Positions 23,579 through 33,129 of a stretch of 64,000 nucleotides of DNA are shown here, piece after piece (position 1 is the stretch's first letter; every line of letters starts with the position of its first letter). A program made the position numbers and the translations under genes. The notes beneath the pieces are model-generated. The model ran no database searches. It saw only the letters and a program-made list of their open reading frames with translations, and had not been told where the DNA came from. Origin of the DNA: JACPDI01 sp035463475 (GTDB lineage: Bacteria; Acidobacteriota; Vicinamibacteria; Vicinamibacterales; 2-12-FULL-66-21); NCBI GenBank assembly GCA_035463475.1, contig DATHTE010000120.1, positions 19,702-83,701 of the forward strand, written 5' to 3'.

Positions 23579-26500
23579 GCGCGCCTCCGTCAGCCTCGGC
23601 GTCGAGGTCGTGGGCGCGCTTCGTCTCTCCCCTGAGCGACTGCACGACGACGTAGAGAATGGGGATCATCGCGACGTTCAGGAACGTGGCGAACATCATG
23701 CCGCCGAACACCGTCGTGCCGACCGAATGACGCCCTTCCTGTCCCGCACCCGACGCGAAGACCAGCGGCATGACGCCGAGGATCAGGGAGAGCGAGGTCA
23801 TCAGGATCGGCCGCAGCCGGATGCGGGCGGCTTCGACCGCGGCCTCCGCGATCGACAGGCCGCGGGCGCGCAGCTGCTCGGCGAACTCCACGATCAGAAT
23901 GCCGTTCTTCGCCGCCAGACCGATCATCATGACGAGCCCGATCTGGCAGTAGATGTCGTTCTGCAGCCCTCGCACGCCGACGAACGTCAGCGCGCCGAGC
24001 ACGGCGAGCGGCACGCTCAGCATGACGATGAACGGCAGGACGAGCGACTCGTACTGCGCGGCGAGCGTGAGGTACACGAACAGCAGCCCGATCAGGAAGA
24101 TGTACACGGACTGCCGGCCGGCCTCGATTTCCTCGCGCGACAGCCCTGACCAGGCGTAGCCGAAGCCTTCGGGAAGCGCGCGCGCGGCAATCGCTTCCAT
24201 CTCCTGGATGGCCTGCCCCGAGCTGAAGCCAGGAGCCGCGCCGCCGTTGATCTCAGCCGAGCGGAACAGGTTGTAGTGCGAGATCACCTGGGGCGCGGTC
24301 GTCTCGCGCACGCGGACGAGGTTCGAGAGCGGCACCATCTGCCCGCTGTTCGTGCGCGCGTAGTACTGCCCCAGGTCCTTGGGATCCGACCGGTACGCCT
24401 TGTCGGCCTGCACGTACACGCGGTACGCGCGGTTGTTGAAGTCGAAGTCGTTGACGTACGCGGACCCGAGGTAGATCTGCATCGCGCTCGTGATCTCGCT
24501 GATGGGCACTCCAAGGCTCCGCGCCCGTTCGCGGTCGATGTCCACGGCGAGCTGCGGGTCGTTGGCGGTGAAGGAGCTGAACAGCCCCGCGACGCGCTGC
24601 GACTTCATGGACTCGCCGATGACGGCGTAGGTCGCCTGCGCGAGCCGGCTGATGTCCCCTCCGCTCTGGTCCAGCACCTCGAACGTGAACCCGCCGAAGG
24701 CGTTGATCCCCTGGATGGCCGGCGGCGCGAACGGGATGACCAGCGCCTCCTGGACGCCGAACAGCGGGCCGCGCAACCGGCCGAGGACCGCCTGCAGCCG
24801 GTGCTCGTCTCCCCGGCGTTCGTCGAACGGCTTTAGCGGGACGAACATGATGCCCTGGTTCGGTGCGGCGCCGCCGAAGCTGAAGCCGACCACCGTGAAG
24901 ACGCCCCGCACCTCCGGCGTCTTCATCAGCAACTCCTCGACCTCCTTCATCACGTTGCTCGTGTAGTCGAGCGATGAGCCCGGCGGGGCCTGCACGACCG
25001 TGATGAACCAGCCCTGGTCCTCCTCGGGCACGAACGACTGCGGCACCCACCGGTAGGCAAGCCACGTGAGCCCCAGCCCGATCACGAAGGCCACCACCAC
25101 CGCCCAGCGCACGCGGAGGAGCCCGTGCAGCACGCCGACGTACAAATCGGTCCCGGCCGTGATGATTCTCTCGAACAGCCCGAAGACCCGCCCCTTCCCC
25201 TGTTCGGCGCCGCGCCCGCCGCGCAACAGCAGCGCCGAGAGCGCCGGCGTCAACGTCAGCGCATTGAACGCGGAGATGGCCACCGCGAACGCGATCGTGA
25301 GCGCGAACTGCGCGTACAGGCGGCCGGTGGTGCCCGGGAAGAACCCGACGGGGACGAACACCGCGATGAGCACCAGCGCCGTCGCAATCAGGGCGCCGAA
25401 GACCTCTTTCATCGCGTCCGACGCCGCGCGCGTCGAGCCTTTGCGGTACTGGTGGATGTGCCGCTCGATGTTCTCGATGACCACGATCGCGTCGTCCACG
25501 ACGATGCCGGTGGCGAGGACGATGGCGAACAGCGTCAGCGTGTTGATCGAGAAATCCAGCAGCTTGATGAACGCGAAGGTACCGACCAGCGAGACCGGGA
25601 TGGTCAGCGTCGGGATCAGCGTCGCGCGCCAGCTTTGCAGAAACACGAACATCACGAGGATGACGAGGATGATCGCCTCGACGAGAGTCTTGACCACCTC
25701 GGTGATCGATTCGACCATCGAGTCGGTCGTGTTGAACGCGATGGCGTACCGCATCCCGGGCGGGAAGTCGTCCTTCAGGCGCTCGAGCTCCGCGATCACG
25801 CCGCGCTCCACGTCCAGCGCGTTCGCCGTGGGCAGCGCGATGACGCCGAAGCCCACCGCCTCGTGCCCCTGGAAGCGCAGCACGGAGGAGTACGTCTCCG
25901 CGCCGAGCTCCGCCGTGCCCACGTCCTTCAGGCGGATCAGCGACGCGTCCGCACCCGACTTGACGATGATGTTCTCGAACTCGCTGGCTTCCCGGAGGCG
26001 GCCCTCCGCGCGAACCGAGATCTGGTAGGTCTGGCCCTCGCGCGCCGGCGCGTCCCCGACGCTCCCGGCGGCCACCTGCACGTTCTGCTCGCGGAGCGCG
26101 TTGACGACGTCGCCGGCAGTGATCTGCCGGGCCGCCAGGCGCGCCGGGTCGAGCCACAGCCGCATGGAGTACTTGCGCTCGCCGAAGATCAGGGCGTCGG
26201 CCACGCCCGGCACGCGCTTCAGGGCGTCCCGGACGTACACGTCCAGGTAGTTCGACATGAAGAGCGTGTCGTACTCGCCGCGCTCGGAGAACACGCCGAC
26301 GCCCATGACGAAGTTGTTGGACTGTTTCTGGACCGTGACGCCGGTCTGCCGGACCTCGGCCGGCATCCGTCCCATCGCCTGGTTGACCCGGTTCTGCACG
26401 TCCACGGCGGCGATGTCCGGGTCCCGCGTGACGTCGAACACGACGTTGATCTGCGAGAACCCGCTGTTGGTGCTCGACGAGGACATGTAGAGCATGCCCT

Positions 26501-26720
26501 CCACCCCGTTGATCGCCTGCTCGAGCGGCGTCGTGACGGCGGTCTCCACCGTCTCTGCGTTCGCGCCGGTGTAGAACGTCGTGACGCTCACCTGCGGCGG
26601 CGCGACGTCGGGGTACTGCGCGATCGGCATGGTCGGGATCGCCAGCACGCCGACGAGCACGATGACGAGCGAGCAGACGCTCGCGAGGATGGGACGCTTG
26701 ATGAACGTGTCGACGAACAT
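23571..26720 (-). CDS. RND efflux transporter of the HAE1 (AcrB/MexB) family
   Basis: 1049-residue proton-driven inner-membrane pump. N-terminus FIKRPILASVCSLVIVL is typical of AcrB. Proton-relay residues are present: the adjacent aspartates in GIVVDDAIVVIENI (TM4) and the lysine in GLAAKNGILIVEFA (TM10). Both large periplasmic loops are intact, including porter-domain QNRVNQAM and TLTPALSALLL. It is preceded by an MFP gene (stop 9 nt upstream, strong GAGGAGG ribosome-binding site) and overlaps the TolC gene. Likely exports hydrophobic compounds or drugs; specificity is unknown. Confidence 0.96.
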   Translation of the reverse strand: MFVDTFIKRPILASVCSLVIVLVGVLAIPTMPIAQYPDVAPPQVSVTTFYTGANAETVETAVTTPLEQAINGVEGMLYMSSSSTNSGFSQINVVFDVTRDPDIAAVDVQNRVNQAMGRMPAEVRQTGVTVQKQSNNFVMGVGVFSERGEYDTLFMSNYLDVYVRDALKRVPGVADALIFGERKYSMRLWLDPARLAARQITAGDVVNALREQNVQVAAGSVGDAPAREGQTYQISVRAEGRLREASEFENIIVKSGADASLIRLKDVGTAELGAETYSSVLRFQGHEAVGFGVIALPTANALDVERGVIAELERLKDDFPPGMRYAIAFNTTDSMVESITEVVKTLVEAIILVILVMFVFLQSWRATLIPTLTIPVSLVGTFAFIKLLDFSINTLTLFAIVLATGIVVDDAIVVIENIERHIHQYRKGSTRAASDAMKEVFGALIATALVLIAVFVPVGFFPGTTGRLYAQFALTIAFAVAISAFNALTLTPALSALLLRGGRGAEQGKGRVFGLFERIITAGTDLYVGVLHGLLRVRWAVVVAFVIGLGLTWLAYRWVPQSFVPEEDQGWFITVVQAPPGSSLDYTSNVMKEVEELLMKTPEVRGVFTVVGFSFGGAAPNQGIMFVPLKPFDERRGDEHRLQAVLGRLRGPLFGVQEALVIPFAPPAIQGINAFGGFTFEVLDQSGGDISRLAQATYAVIGESMKSQRVAGLFSSFTANDPQLAVDIDRERARSLGVPISEITSAMQIYLGSAYVNDFDFNNRAYRVYVQADKAYRSDPKDLGQYYARTNSGQMVPLSNLVRVRETTAPQVISHYNLFRSAEINGGAAPGFSSGQAIQEMEAIAARALPEGFGYAWSGLSREEIEAGRQSVYIFLIGLLFVYLTLAAQYESLVLPFIVMLSVPLAVLGALTFVGVRGLQNDIYCQIGLVMMIGLAAKNGILIVEFAEQLRARGLSIAEAAVEAARIRLRPILMTSLSLILGVMPLVFASGAGQEGRHSVGTTVFGGMMFATFLNVAMIPILYVVVQSLRGETKRAHDLDAEADGGAHA

Positions 26721-26729
26721 GGGCCTCCT

Positions 26730-27824
26730 CTAGCTCGCCTTGACCGGCGCGCCGTCGCCGATCTTCTGCACGTTGGAGACGATCACGCGCTCGCCCGGCT
26801 TCAGGCCCCGGCGCACGACGTAGTCGTCCCCCACGATTTCGCCGACCGTGACGGGCTTCTGCCGCGCGACGGTCCCCTGCTGCCCCTGCTCCGCGACGAA
26901 CACGAAGTACTGCCCGGCCATGCGGTTCACGGCCACGACCGGCACCGTCAGCTGCGGCTCGTTGCTCCACACCACCCGTGCGCGCAGGTACTGCATGACG
27001 CGCAGGCCGGGCGGGCGGTTGCGAAGCTGCGCTTTCACCAGCACAGACTGCGTGCTGTCGTCCGCCCGCGGCGCCACGAACGTGATCGGATTGCTCGCGA
27101 TCACCTTCCCGTCGGCGTCCAGCAGTTCGACGGCGAGGCCGGTCCGCAGCTCGGCGGCCTGCTCCAGCGGCACGTTGATGTACGCCTCGAGCCCCTGCGC
27201 CTGGTCGATCGTCGTGATCACGGCGGCGGGGGTCACCCGGTCGCCGTGTCGAATCGGGATGTCGCCGATCACGCCGGCGCTCGGCGCCGTCACGCGGTAG
27301 TACTGAAGCTCCACGCGGCTTTCGCGGATCTGCTGCTCGATCGCGGCGAGCTGGGCCTCGGCCGTCTGCCGCGCCGTCTGCGCCTGCTCGAGCTCCTGCC
27401 GGCTGACCGCGCCAGCCTCGAACAGCTTCTGCATCCGATCGAGCTGCTGCCGCGCGAATGCCACGTCCGCCTGGCGCGCGGCGCGCGCCGCCTCGAGCGT
27501 CGCCACCGACGCCTGCTGTTTGTCCGGATCGATCTGGACCAGCGGCTGACCTACACGCACGCGATCGCCGGACTTCACGAAGATGCGCGTGACGATCCCT
27601 TCGACCTGCGGCTGGATCGTGGTGGACGCGAGCGACTGGACGGTGGCGACGAACTCCGACGTGCGCGGTACCGGCCTGGGCGCGAGGGTGATCGTCTTGA
27701 CCTCGGCGGGCGGCATGCCCCCGGGCCCTCCCGCCCCCGCGGGCGCCCCTTCGGTGCCGCCGCAGGCGAGCGCGCTCAGCGCCAGGGGCAGCAGGGTTAC
27801 TGTGAGTCTTGACGTGGCTGACAT
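26730..27824 (-). CDS. RND pump membrane-fusion lipoprotein (AcrA/MexA-like)
   Basis: 364-residue periplasmic adaptor. It has a lipoprotein signal with lipobox LSALACG, lipoyl halves (ATVQSLASTTIQPQVEGIV and SGDRVRVGQPLVQID), a coiled-coil hairpin around LEAARAARQADVAFARQQL, and beta-barrel segments. It is the first gene of the MFP-RND-TolC operon. A TAGAAT box at 27866-27861 (minus strand) and a GGAG near the ATG give a conventional short leader. No dedicated repressor is adjacent. Confidence 0.94.
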   Translation of the reverse strand: MSATSRLTVTLLPLALSALACGGTEGAPAGAGGPGGMPPAEVKTITLAPRPVPRTSEFVATVQSLASTTIQPQVEGIVTRIFVKSGDRVRVGQPLVQIDPDKQQASVATLEAARAARQADVAFARQQLDRMQKLFEAGAVSRQELEQAQTARQTAEAQLAAIEQQIRESRVELQYYRVTAPSAGVIGDIPIRHGDRVTPAAVITTIDQAQGLEAYINVPLEQAAELRTGLAVELLDADGKVIASNPITFVAPRADDSTQSVLVKAQLRNRPPGLRVMQYLRARVVWSNEPQLTVPVVAVNRMAGQYFVFVAEQGQQGTVARQKPVTVGEIVGDDYVVRRGLKPGERVIVSNVQKIGDGAPVKAS

Positions 27825-27860
27825 AGAAAGCGTGCTCCGTTCGCTTTGCGGGAAACTCTT

Positions 27861-27866
27861 ATTCTA
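27861..27866 (-). promoter_or_regulatory. -10 element for the MFP-RND-TolC operon
   Basis: TAGAAT on the minus strand, about 36 nt upstream of the adaptor ATG, leaving a leader that holds GGAG. No convincing -35 is seen. Confidence 0.4.
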
Positions 27867-27964
27867 ATCGACCGGAAGCGTCTCTTTGGACGCCGCCGGC
27901 GCCGGCCGGGGTGCCTATGACGGGCAATGCGCCCCCCGCGTTGGCTAGAATAGGAGGCTCGACC

Positions 27965-29176
27965 ATGGCGCAGTTGCCGCCAGATCTGGCCCCGTCTGCC
28001 GACCCCCTCCTCCGCTGGCGCGGCGAGTTTCCAATCCTCCAGACCTGCACGTATCTGGTCAGTCATTCGCTGGGCGCCATGCCCGAGGCGGCGGAAGGGG
28101 AGCTGCGGGCCTACGCGGATGAGTGGCGGCGCCGCGGCGTGCGCGCCTGGCACGAGGGCTGGTGGGAGATCGGCCGCACGACGGGCGACCTGCTGGCCCC
28201 GCTGCTCGGCGCCGAGCGCGGGACGATCTCCATGCACCAGAACGTCACCGTCGCGCAGAGCATCATCGCCTCCTGCCACACCTACGAAGGTCGCCGCCGC
28301 AAGGTGGTGATGAGCGAGCTGGAGTTTCCCTCGAACATGTACCTGTTCGAGGGCTTCCGCCGCTACGGCGCGGAGGTCGCGTACGTGCGGACGCCGGACG
28401 GGATCCGGGTGCCGATCGATCACACGCTGGACGCGATAGACGACACGACCGTGCTCGTAGTCGCGTCGCTCGTGCTCTTCAAGAGTGCGTTCATCCAGGA
28501 TGCCGCGGCTATCGTCGAGAAGGCGCATAGGGTCGGCGCGCGCGTGGTCCTGGACGTCTACCAGGCCACGGGGGCCGTGCCGCTCGCGCTCGGCGCGCTC
28601 GGCACCGACTTCGCCGTCGGCGGCTCGGTGAAATGGCTGTGTGGCGGGCCGGGCGCGGGATACCTCTATGTCAGGCCGGACCTCGCGCGCGAGCTCGAGC
28701 CGGCGGTCACCGGGTGGGCGGCGCACGCGAGCCCGTTCGATTTCGCCGCCGGTCCGACGCGGTACGCCGACGGCGCGTCCGAGCGCTTCCAGTCCGGCAC
28801 GCCCAACGTCCCCGCGTTGTACGCCGCCCGCGCGGGATACAGGATCGTCAACGAGATCGGCGTCGAGGCCATTCGCGCGAAATCGCTGCGGTTGACGCGC
28901 CGCATCATCGATCATGCGCTCTCGCGCGGGTACCGGGTGAACACACCGCTGGCCGACGCGGAGCGGGGCGGGACGGTCATCGTGGACATGCCGGGCGCGC
29001 CCGAGGTGGCGGACGAGCTGCTGCGGCGCGACATCATCATTGACTATCGCCCGGGCGCGGGCATCCGGATCGCGCCGCATTTCTACAACACCGAGGCGGA
29101 GGCGGACAGGGCGATGGACGTGCTGGACGACGTGGTGGACCAGATCAGGGTCCAGGGTTCAGGGTTCAGGGTTTAG
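27965..29176 (+). CDS. Class-V aminotransferase-fold PLP enzyme (kynureninase-like)
   Basis: 403 residues. The fold-type-I PLP signature is GGSVKWLCGGPGAGYLYVRPD, with the Schiff-base Lys in SVKWL. LDVYQATGAVPLAL holds the Asp that contacts the pyridine nitrogen, and FQSGTPNVPALYAARAG is typical of kynureninase-like proteins. Substrate could be kynurenine or another amine; no tryptophan-degradation neighbours are present. Start at ATG 27965 with AGGAGG upstream; a GTG at 27911 in frame is unlikely because it precedes the TAGAAT box at 27946. The C-terminal VQGSGFRV is encoded by a TTCAGGG repeat. Confidence 0.85.
   Translation: MAQLPPDLAPSADPLLRWRGEFPILQTCTYLVSHSLGAMPEAAEGELRAYADEWRRRGVRAWHEGWWEIGRTTGDLLAPLLGAERGTISMHQNVTVAQSIIASCHTYEGRRRKVVMSELEFPSNMYLFEGFRRYGAEVAYVRTPDGIRVPIDHTLDAIDDTTVLVVASLVLFKSAFIQDAAAIVEKAHRVGARVVLDVYQATGAVPLALGALGTDFAVGGSVKWLCGGPGAGYLYVRPDLARELEPAVTGWAAHASPFDFAAGPTRYADGASERFQSGTPNVPALYAARAGYRIVNEIGVEAIRAKSLRLTRRIIDHALSRGYRVNTPLADAERGGTVIVDMPGAPEVADELLRRDIIIDYRPGAGIRIAPHFYNTEAEADRAMDVLDDVVDQIRVQGSGFRV
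29150..29175. repeat. GGGTTCA heptamer array forming a gene 3' end
   Basis: AGGGTCCAGGGTTCAGGGTT ends in the TAG stop of the PLP-enzyme gene. The repeat is translated as VQGSGFRV. Confidence 0.75.
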
Positions 29177-29302
29177 CGCCCGCGGCCGGCGCGAGGCGCC
29201 GGTGTCCCCGACGCGCGTGTTGTGCGCGTTGGGGTGGCCCGCGGGAGGGAGTCCCGAGCGGAAGCGAGGAACCGCCGAGCGGGCGCGAGCGCATCTAAGA
29301 AG

Positions 29303-30202
29303 ATGACAACCACCACGATCGCCGTTCTCGGCGCCGGGACGATGGGGCACGGCATCGCACACGCGGCGATGGCCGGGGGGTTTGAGACGCGGCTCTACGA
29401 CGTCGCCCCCGCGGCGCTCGATCGCGCGCGGGCGGCCATCGAAGGCATCGTCGCGAAAGCCGTCGAGCTCGGCAAGCTGGCTCGCCCGGAGGCCGATGCC
29501 GTCCTCGGGCGCCTGCGGACGACTGCCTCGCTCGAGGAGGCGGTCGGCGGCGCGGGGTTCGTGATCGAGGCGGCGCCTGAGCGGATCGATCTCAAGATCG
29601 ATCTGCTCCGCCGTATCGAGGCGCTCGTGCCCCCGCGCGCGGTCATGGCTTCGAACACCTCTGCGCTGAGCATCACCGAGATTGCCGGCGCGCTGAACGA
29701 TCCTTCGCGCGTGGCCGGCATGCACTTCTTCAATCCGGTCCACAAGATGAAGCTCGTCGAGATCGTGCAGGCGCTCGAAAGCGCTCCCGCGACGCTGGAG
29801 GCAATCGAGGAGGTGGCCCGGCGGATGGGGAAGGAGACCGTGCTCGTCCGCGAGTCTCCCGGCTTCATCACGAGCCGGGTGAACGCGATGATCGGGAACG
29901 AGGCCTTCTACATGCTCCAGGAAGGCGTCGCGTCGGCCCGCGACATCGACAAGGCGCTGAAGCTCGGGCTGAACCACCCGATGGGACCGTTCGAGCTCGT
30001 CGATCTCGTCGGCCTCGATACGCGGCTGAGCGTCCTGGAGTTCCTGCACAAGAGCATGGGCGAGAAATACCGCCCGTGCCCGCTGCTCGTGCAGTACGTC
30101 AGGGCCGGCCGGCTGGGGCGGAAGGTCGGCAGGGGAGTCTACGAGTACGAGGGTTCAGGGTTTCCGCCTTCGCGCGAAAGCGCTACGGCGGACCCGCCGT
30201 AG
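29303..30202 (+). CDS. 3-hydroxyacyl-CoA (3-hydroxybutyryl-CoA) dehydrogenase
   Basis: 299-residue NAD-dependent enzyme oxidising (S)-3-hydroxyacyl-CoA. Rossmann motif GAGTMGHGIAHAAM at the N-terminus, catalytic region NTSALSITEIA and HFFNPVHKMKLVEIV, and the C-terminal dimer domain with GFITSRVN and HPMGPFELVDLVG. The length matches stand-alone Hbd/PaaH rather than a FadB fusion. Followed 34 bp later by an enoyl-CoA hydratase, so the two likely work in sequence in beta-oxidation or downstream of dehydroadipyl-CoA from the box pathway. The last ~15 residues are translated from a repeat. Confidence 0.93.
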   Translation: MTTTTIAVLGAGTMGHGIAHAAMAGGFETRLYDVAPAALDRARAAIEGIVAKAVELGKLARPEADAVLGRLRTTASLEEAVGGAGFVIEAAPERIDLKIDLLRRIEALVPPRAVMASNTSALSITEIAGALNDPSRVAGMHFFNPVHKMKLVEIVQALESAPATLEAIEEVARRMGKETVLVRESPGFITSRVNAMIGNEAFYMLQEGVASARDIDKALKLGLNHPMGPFELVDLVGLDTRLSVLEFLHKSMGEKYRPCPLLVQYVRAGRLGRKVGRGVYEYEGSGFPPSRESATADPP

Positions 30203-30234
30203 CCCTGGCGGAGGCGGGCAGGGCTCAGGGTTCA
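30150..30234. repeat. GGTTCAG heptamers flanking a palindromic GC repeat
   Basis: GAGGGTTCAGGG, then a CGCCTTCGCGCGAAAGCGC block, ACGGCGGACCCGCCGTAG palindrome, GGCGGAGGCGGGC, then GGGCTCAGGGTTCAG. It is the same family as 3419-3518 and 39463-39517. It forms the end of the dehydrogenase gene and the leader of the hydratase gene. Confidence 0.8.
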
Positions 30235-30236
30235 GA

Positions 30237-31007
<771 letters not shown>

Positions 31008-31009
31008 CG

Positions 31010-31141
31010 AGGGCTCAGGGTTCAGGGCTTAGAGTTCAGGGTTCAGGGGTTCGGGATCGAGGACTCGTCGGCACATCCTGAGTCCCAGACCCTACACCCT
31101 GAACCCTGAACCCTGGTCCCTGAAGCCCGAAGCCTGAAGCC
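31010..31141. repeat. Large inverted TTCAGGG/CCCTGAA heptamer array
   Basis: About 45 bp of GGGTTCA-type units (31010-31055), a short unique stretch, then CCCTGAACCCTGAACCCTGG and GAAGCCTGAAGCCTG units in opposite orientation (31085-31141). It follows the hydratase stop and may fold into a long stem. Confidence 0.8.
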
Positions 31142-31156
31142 TGTGAGAGAGGGAGG

Positions 31157-31211
31157 GGCGGGGCTGCCGGAGCTGTCGCCGCGGACCATCCGCGACGGCA
31201 CAAGCCCCGCC
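31157..31211. other. Nested hairpin of unknown role
   Basis: Outer perfect 9-bp stem GGCGGGGCT (31157-31165) / AGCCCCGCC (31203-31211), enclosing a 6-bp hairpin CGCGGA-CCA-TCCGCG (31180-31194). It sits between convergent genes. It could be a terminator, the fold of a small RNA, or a repeat copy; no U-tract follows on either strand. Confidence 0.5.
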
Positions 31212-31230
31212 AACACTCCCAGCTTGTCGC

Positions 31231-31248
31231 AGGGCGCTGCGGCGCCCT
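31231..31248 (-). terminator. Hairpin at the cupredoxin gene stop codon
   Basis: AGGGCGC-TGCG-GCGCCCT, a perfect 7-bp stem overlapping the stop codon (31247-31249) of the minus-strand cupredoxin gene. No poly-U follows, so factor-independent termination is doubtful. Confidence 0.35.
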
Positions 31249-31651
31249 ACTGAACCCTGACCTGGCCCTGCCAGCGTGAGTCGCCGGGGGCGTCGTGGTC
31301 GTGAAAACCGCAGGTGCGCGCGCTCGTGAGCGGGTTGCTCGTGCGCGTCTGCCCCGCTCCGAGTGAGCCCACGGTGAGCGCGGGACAGTCGGTGTGCGAC
31401 GGGTGCGGGTCCGAGCTCATCACGTGTGCCTGCGTGTCGTTGTTCACGAACGCGATCGACTGTCCCGCCGCGATGCTGACGCTCGAGGGATTGACACCGC
31501 TCGGGGTGATCGTGATGGTCGCGCCGACGCCGCCCGTCGACGGGTTACCTCCACCTGATGGCGCGGTGGGGGACGAACCGCCGCCGCACGCCACCGCCGT
31601 TGCCGCCACGATCGCCGCCGCCGCGAGCCCGAAGGCCGTCCTGATTTGCAT
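31247..31651 (-). CDS. Cupredoxin-like (plastocyanin/azurin-fold) lipoprotein
   Basis: 134 residues: lipoprotein signal with lipobox ending ATAVAC, a Gly/Ser/Pro linker, then a small beta domain (TITITPSGVNPSSVSIAAGQSIAFVN). Putative type-1 copper ligands are the His in QAHVMSSDPHP and CGFHDH near the C-terminus. Predicted to be an exported, membrane-anchored copper electron carrier. Third gene of an operon with a heme lipoprotein and a DUF5777 barrel (11-bp gap). The second Cys in the domain (TDCPAL) might form a disulfide. No Met axial ligand is evident. Confidence 0.8.
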   Translation of the reverse strand: MQIRTAFGLAAAAIVAATAVACGGGSSPTAPSGGGNPSTGGVGATITITPSGVNPSSVSIAAGQSIAFVNNDTQAHVMSSDPHPSHTDCPALTVGSLGAGQTRTSNPLTSARTCGFHDHDAPGDSRWQGQVRVQ

Positions 31652-31662
31652 GCTCCGCCCTC

Positions 31663-32547
31663 TCAGAAGAACTTCCGCGAAATGTTGAACCCGAGATACC
31701 AGTTGCTGTCGCCGTCCGGTTGTGTCTGGCCGCCGCGCGCGATCTGCGCCATGGTCGTGCCGAATGCGTTGGAGAAGTTGATTTGGAACGCGTGCCCCCC
31801 GACCCGTTTCTCGATCGCCACGCTTGCCTGGTTTGCGCCCGGATCGAACCCGCTGACCCGCGGAGCGATCTCGGCGACGACGTAGACGGTGGGGCGCACG
31901 CGCAGGCGCGCGCCCACGCCGACGAGCAGCGTGTCGTTGTCGTCCACGAGCTCGCTCGGCTGCAGGTTAGAGTTGTTGACCCAGATGGGCGAGACGTACA
32001 GCGCGCCGTGCCGCCCCAGCTCGCGCGAGACGATCGCGCCAATCGCCGGCGAGTAGCTGTCCTTGAAGTTGTTCGTCCCGTCGATCGAGCCGTACGCCGC
32101 GAGGCCGAACGGCCGCCCCGGTCCCTGGCGCAAGAGGTCGTACTGGCCGAAGAACTGGATCGTCTTGTCGTTGGTGCGGTGGATGCCGATCTGCCCACCC
32201 GGCAGCAGGCCGAAGCGGAACTCGAGGCCAATCTGGGAGCCGGAGTCCAGCCCGAAGAAGTCCCCCGCCAGGTCGCCGAAGTCTCCCTGCCCGAGCGGGC
32301 GCGTGAAGCGGTGCGTCACGCGAAACGCGCTCTTGCGAGCCGGCACGCGCAGCGTCGTCGGCAGCGCGACGAGCGTGAAGTCCGGCTGTGAGGGGTTGAC
32401 CCGGGCGTCGCTCGGCTGCTCGTCGGCTTCCTGCTGCACGACCGGCGCGACCGTGACGGTTCGCGCGCGTGCGGCGTCAGGGGAAGCCGCGTCGAGCCAG
32501 CCGGCCCAGGCGGCCCAGGCGGCGATGACGGGGACAATCAGCTGCAT
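31663..32547 (-). CDS. DUF5777-type outer-membrane beta-barrel protein
   Basis: 294 residues with an N-terminal signal (VPVIAAWAAWAGWLDA) and alternating amphipathic strands. RKSAFRVTHRFTRPLGQGDFGDLAGDFFGLDSGSQIGLEFRFG and a C-terminal Phe (NISRKFF) are typical of the barrel family labelled DUF5777. Function in the family is unknown. It lies between the heme lipoprotein gene (16-bp gap) and the cupredoxin gene, suggesting a porin or scaffold for an extracytoplasmic electron-transfer module. Family name is from memory and should be checked. Confidence 0.75.
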   Translation of the reverse strand: MQLIVPVIAAWAAWAGWLDAASPDAARARTVTVAPVVQQEADEQPSDARVNPSQPDFTLVALPTTLRVPARKSAFRVTHRFTRPLGQGDFGDLAGDFFGLDSGSQIGLEFRFGLLPGGQIGIHRTNDKTIQFFGQYDLLRQGPGRPFGLAAYGSIDGTNNFKDSYSPAIGAIVSRELGRHGALYVSPIWVNNSNLQPSELVDDNDTLLVGVGARLRVRPTVYVVAEIAPRVSGFDPGANQASVAIEKRVGGHAFQINFSNAFGTTMAQIARGGQTQPDGDSNWYLGFNISRKFF

Positions 32548-32563
32548 CAGTACTCCTACTTCC

Positions 32564-33019
32564 TCAGTCCGCGCGAGCGCCGTTCTCGATCCAGCGCCGA
32601 ATCACGAGCAACTGTCCGCTCGTCAGGTAAGGCGGGCCGTTGCGCGGCATGCGCGCGCCGGCGATGCTCGCCGCTCCCTCGAGCTTGCGCACGAGGTACG
32701 AGTTGTCGGGATCGCCCGGCACCACGAGTACCGCCCCTGGGTTCTGACGGCTCGGCGCGTTCACGAGCGCCGCGTGCGCGAACTCCGGCAGCAGGTTCAG
32801 CTCTGCGGCGGGGCCCCGGCCGGCGTTCGTGTGGCAGTTCGTGCAGGCCGTCCTGCCCGAGGCGTCGGTAGTCTGGAAGATCTGCTGTTGAATGCTCGCG
32901 AACGAGACCTCCAGGTCCGGCGTGGGGCCGGTGAGGTCCCGCAGGCTCTCGTCGCATCCAACCGCCGCGAGCGCGGCTGCGGCCAGGGCCAGTGTCATCT
33001 TCCGAGTTCCGACGTGCAT
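32564..33019 (-). CDS. Mono-heme c-type cytochrome-like lipoprotein
   Basis: 151 residues: short signal with lipobox LAAVGC (lipid Cys at 22), a single CxxCH heme site CTNCH (59-63) and downstream GARMPRNGPPYLTSGQLLVIRRWIENGA, which holds the Met ligand and resembles planctomycete/acidobacterial secreted cytochromes. Predicted periplasm-facing electron carrier. ATG 33019 chosen because GAGGAA precedes it by 7 nt; the GTG at 33034 would put that site inside the gene. First gene of a three-gene operon behind a sigma-54-type promoter. Confidence 0.85.
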   Translation of the reverse strand: MHVGTRKMTLALAAAALAAVGCDESLRDLTGPTPDLEVSFASIQQQIFQTTDASGRTACTNCHTNAGRGPAAELNLLPEFAHAALVNAPSRQNPGAVLVVPGDPDNSYLVRKLEGAASIAGARMPRNGPPYLTSGQLLVIRRWIENGARAD

Positions 33020-33073
33020 CGAAGTGTTCCTCACCGCCGGATGTAGTCCGGGGCCTCGCGGACTTCGACAAAG

Positions 33074-33087
33074 GCAAGCACGGTGCC
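33074..33087 (-). promoter_or_regulatory. Sigma-54 (-24/-12) promoter for the cytochrome operon
   Basis: On the minus strand GGCAC (33087-33083), five bases, then TTGC (33077-33074). This is the spacing and sequence of the RpoN consensus. Predicted start near 33063, giving a leader of about 44 nt that contains the GAGGAA ribosome-binding site. The adjacent upstream gene encodes a sigma-54-dependent activator. Confidence 0.65.
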
Positions 33088-33129
33088 GACAGAAATGGCT
33101 GGAAAGAACGGCGGGGCGATCAGCGGGGC

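Noticed and set aside
25125..27812. Very long plus-strand frame opposite the RND and adaptor genes
   Set aside because: Shadow frame in high-GC DNA; the minus strand encodes complete AcrB- and AcrA-like proteins in tight operon order.
27911..27964. GTG 27911 as start of the PLP enzyme
   Set aside because: It precedes a TAGAAT box and lacks a ribosome-binding site; ATG 27965 has AGGAGG close upstream.
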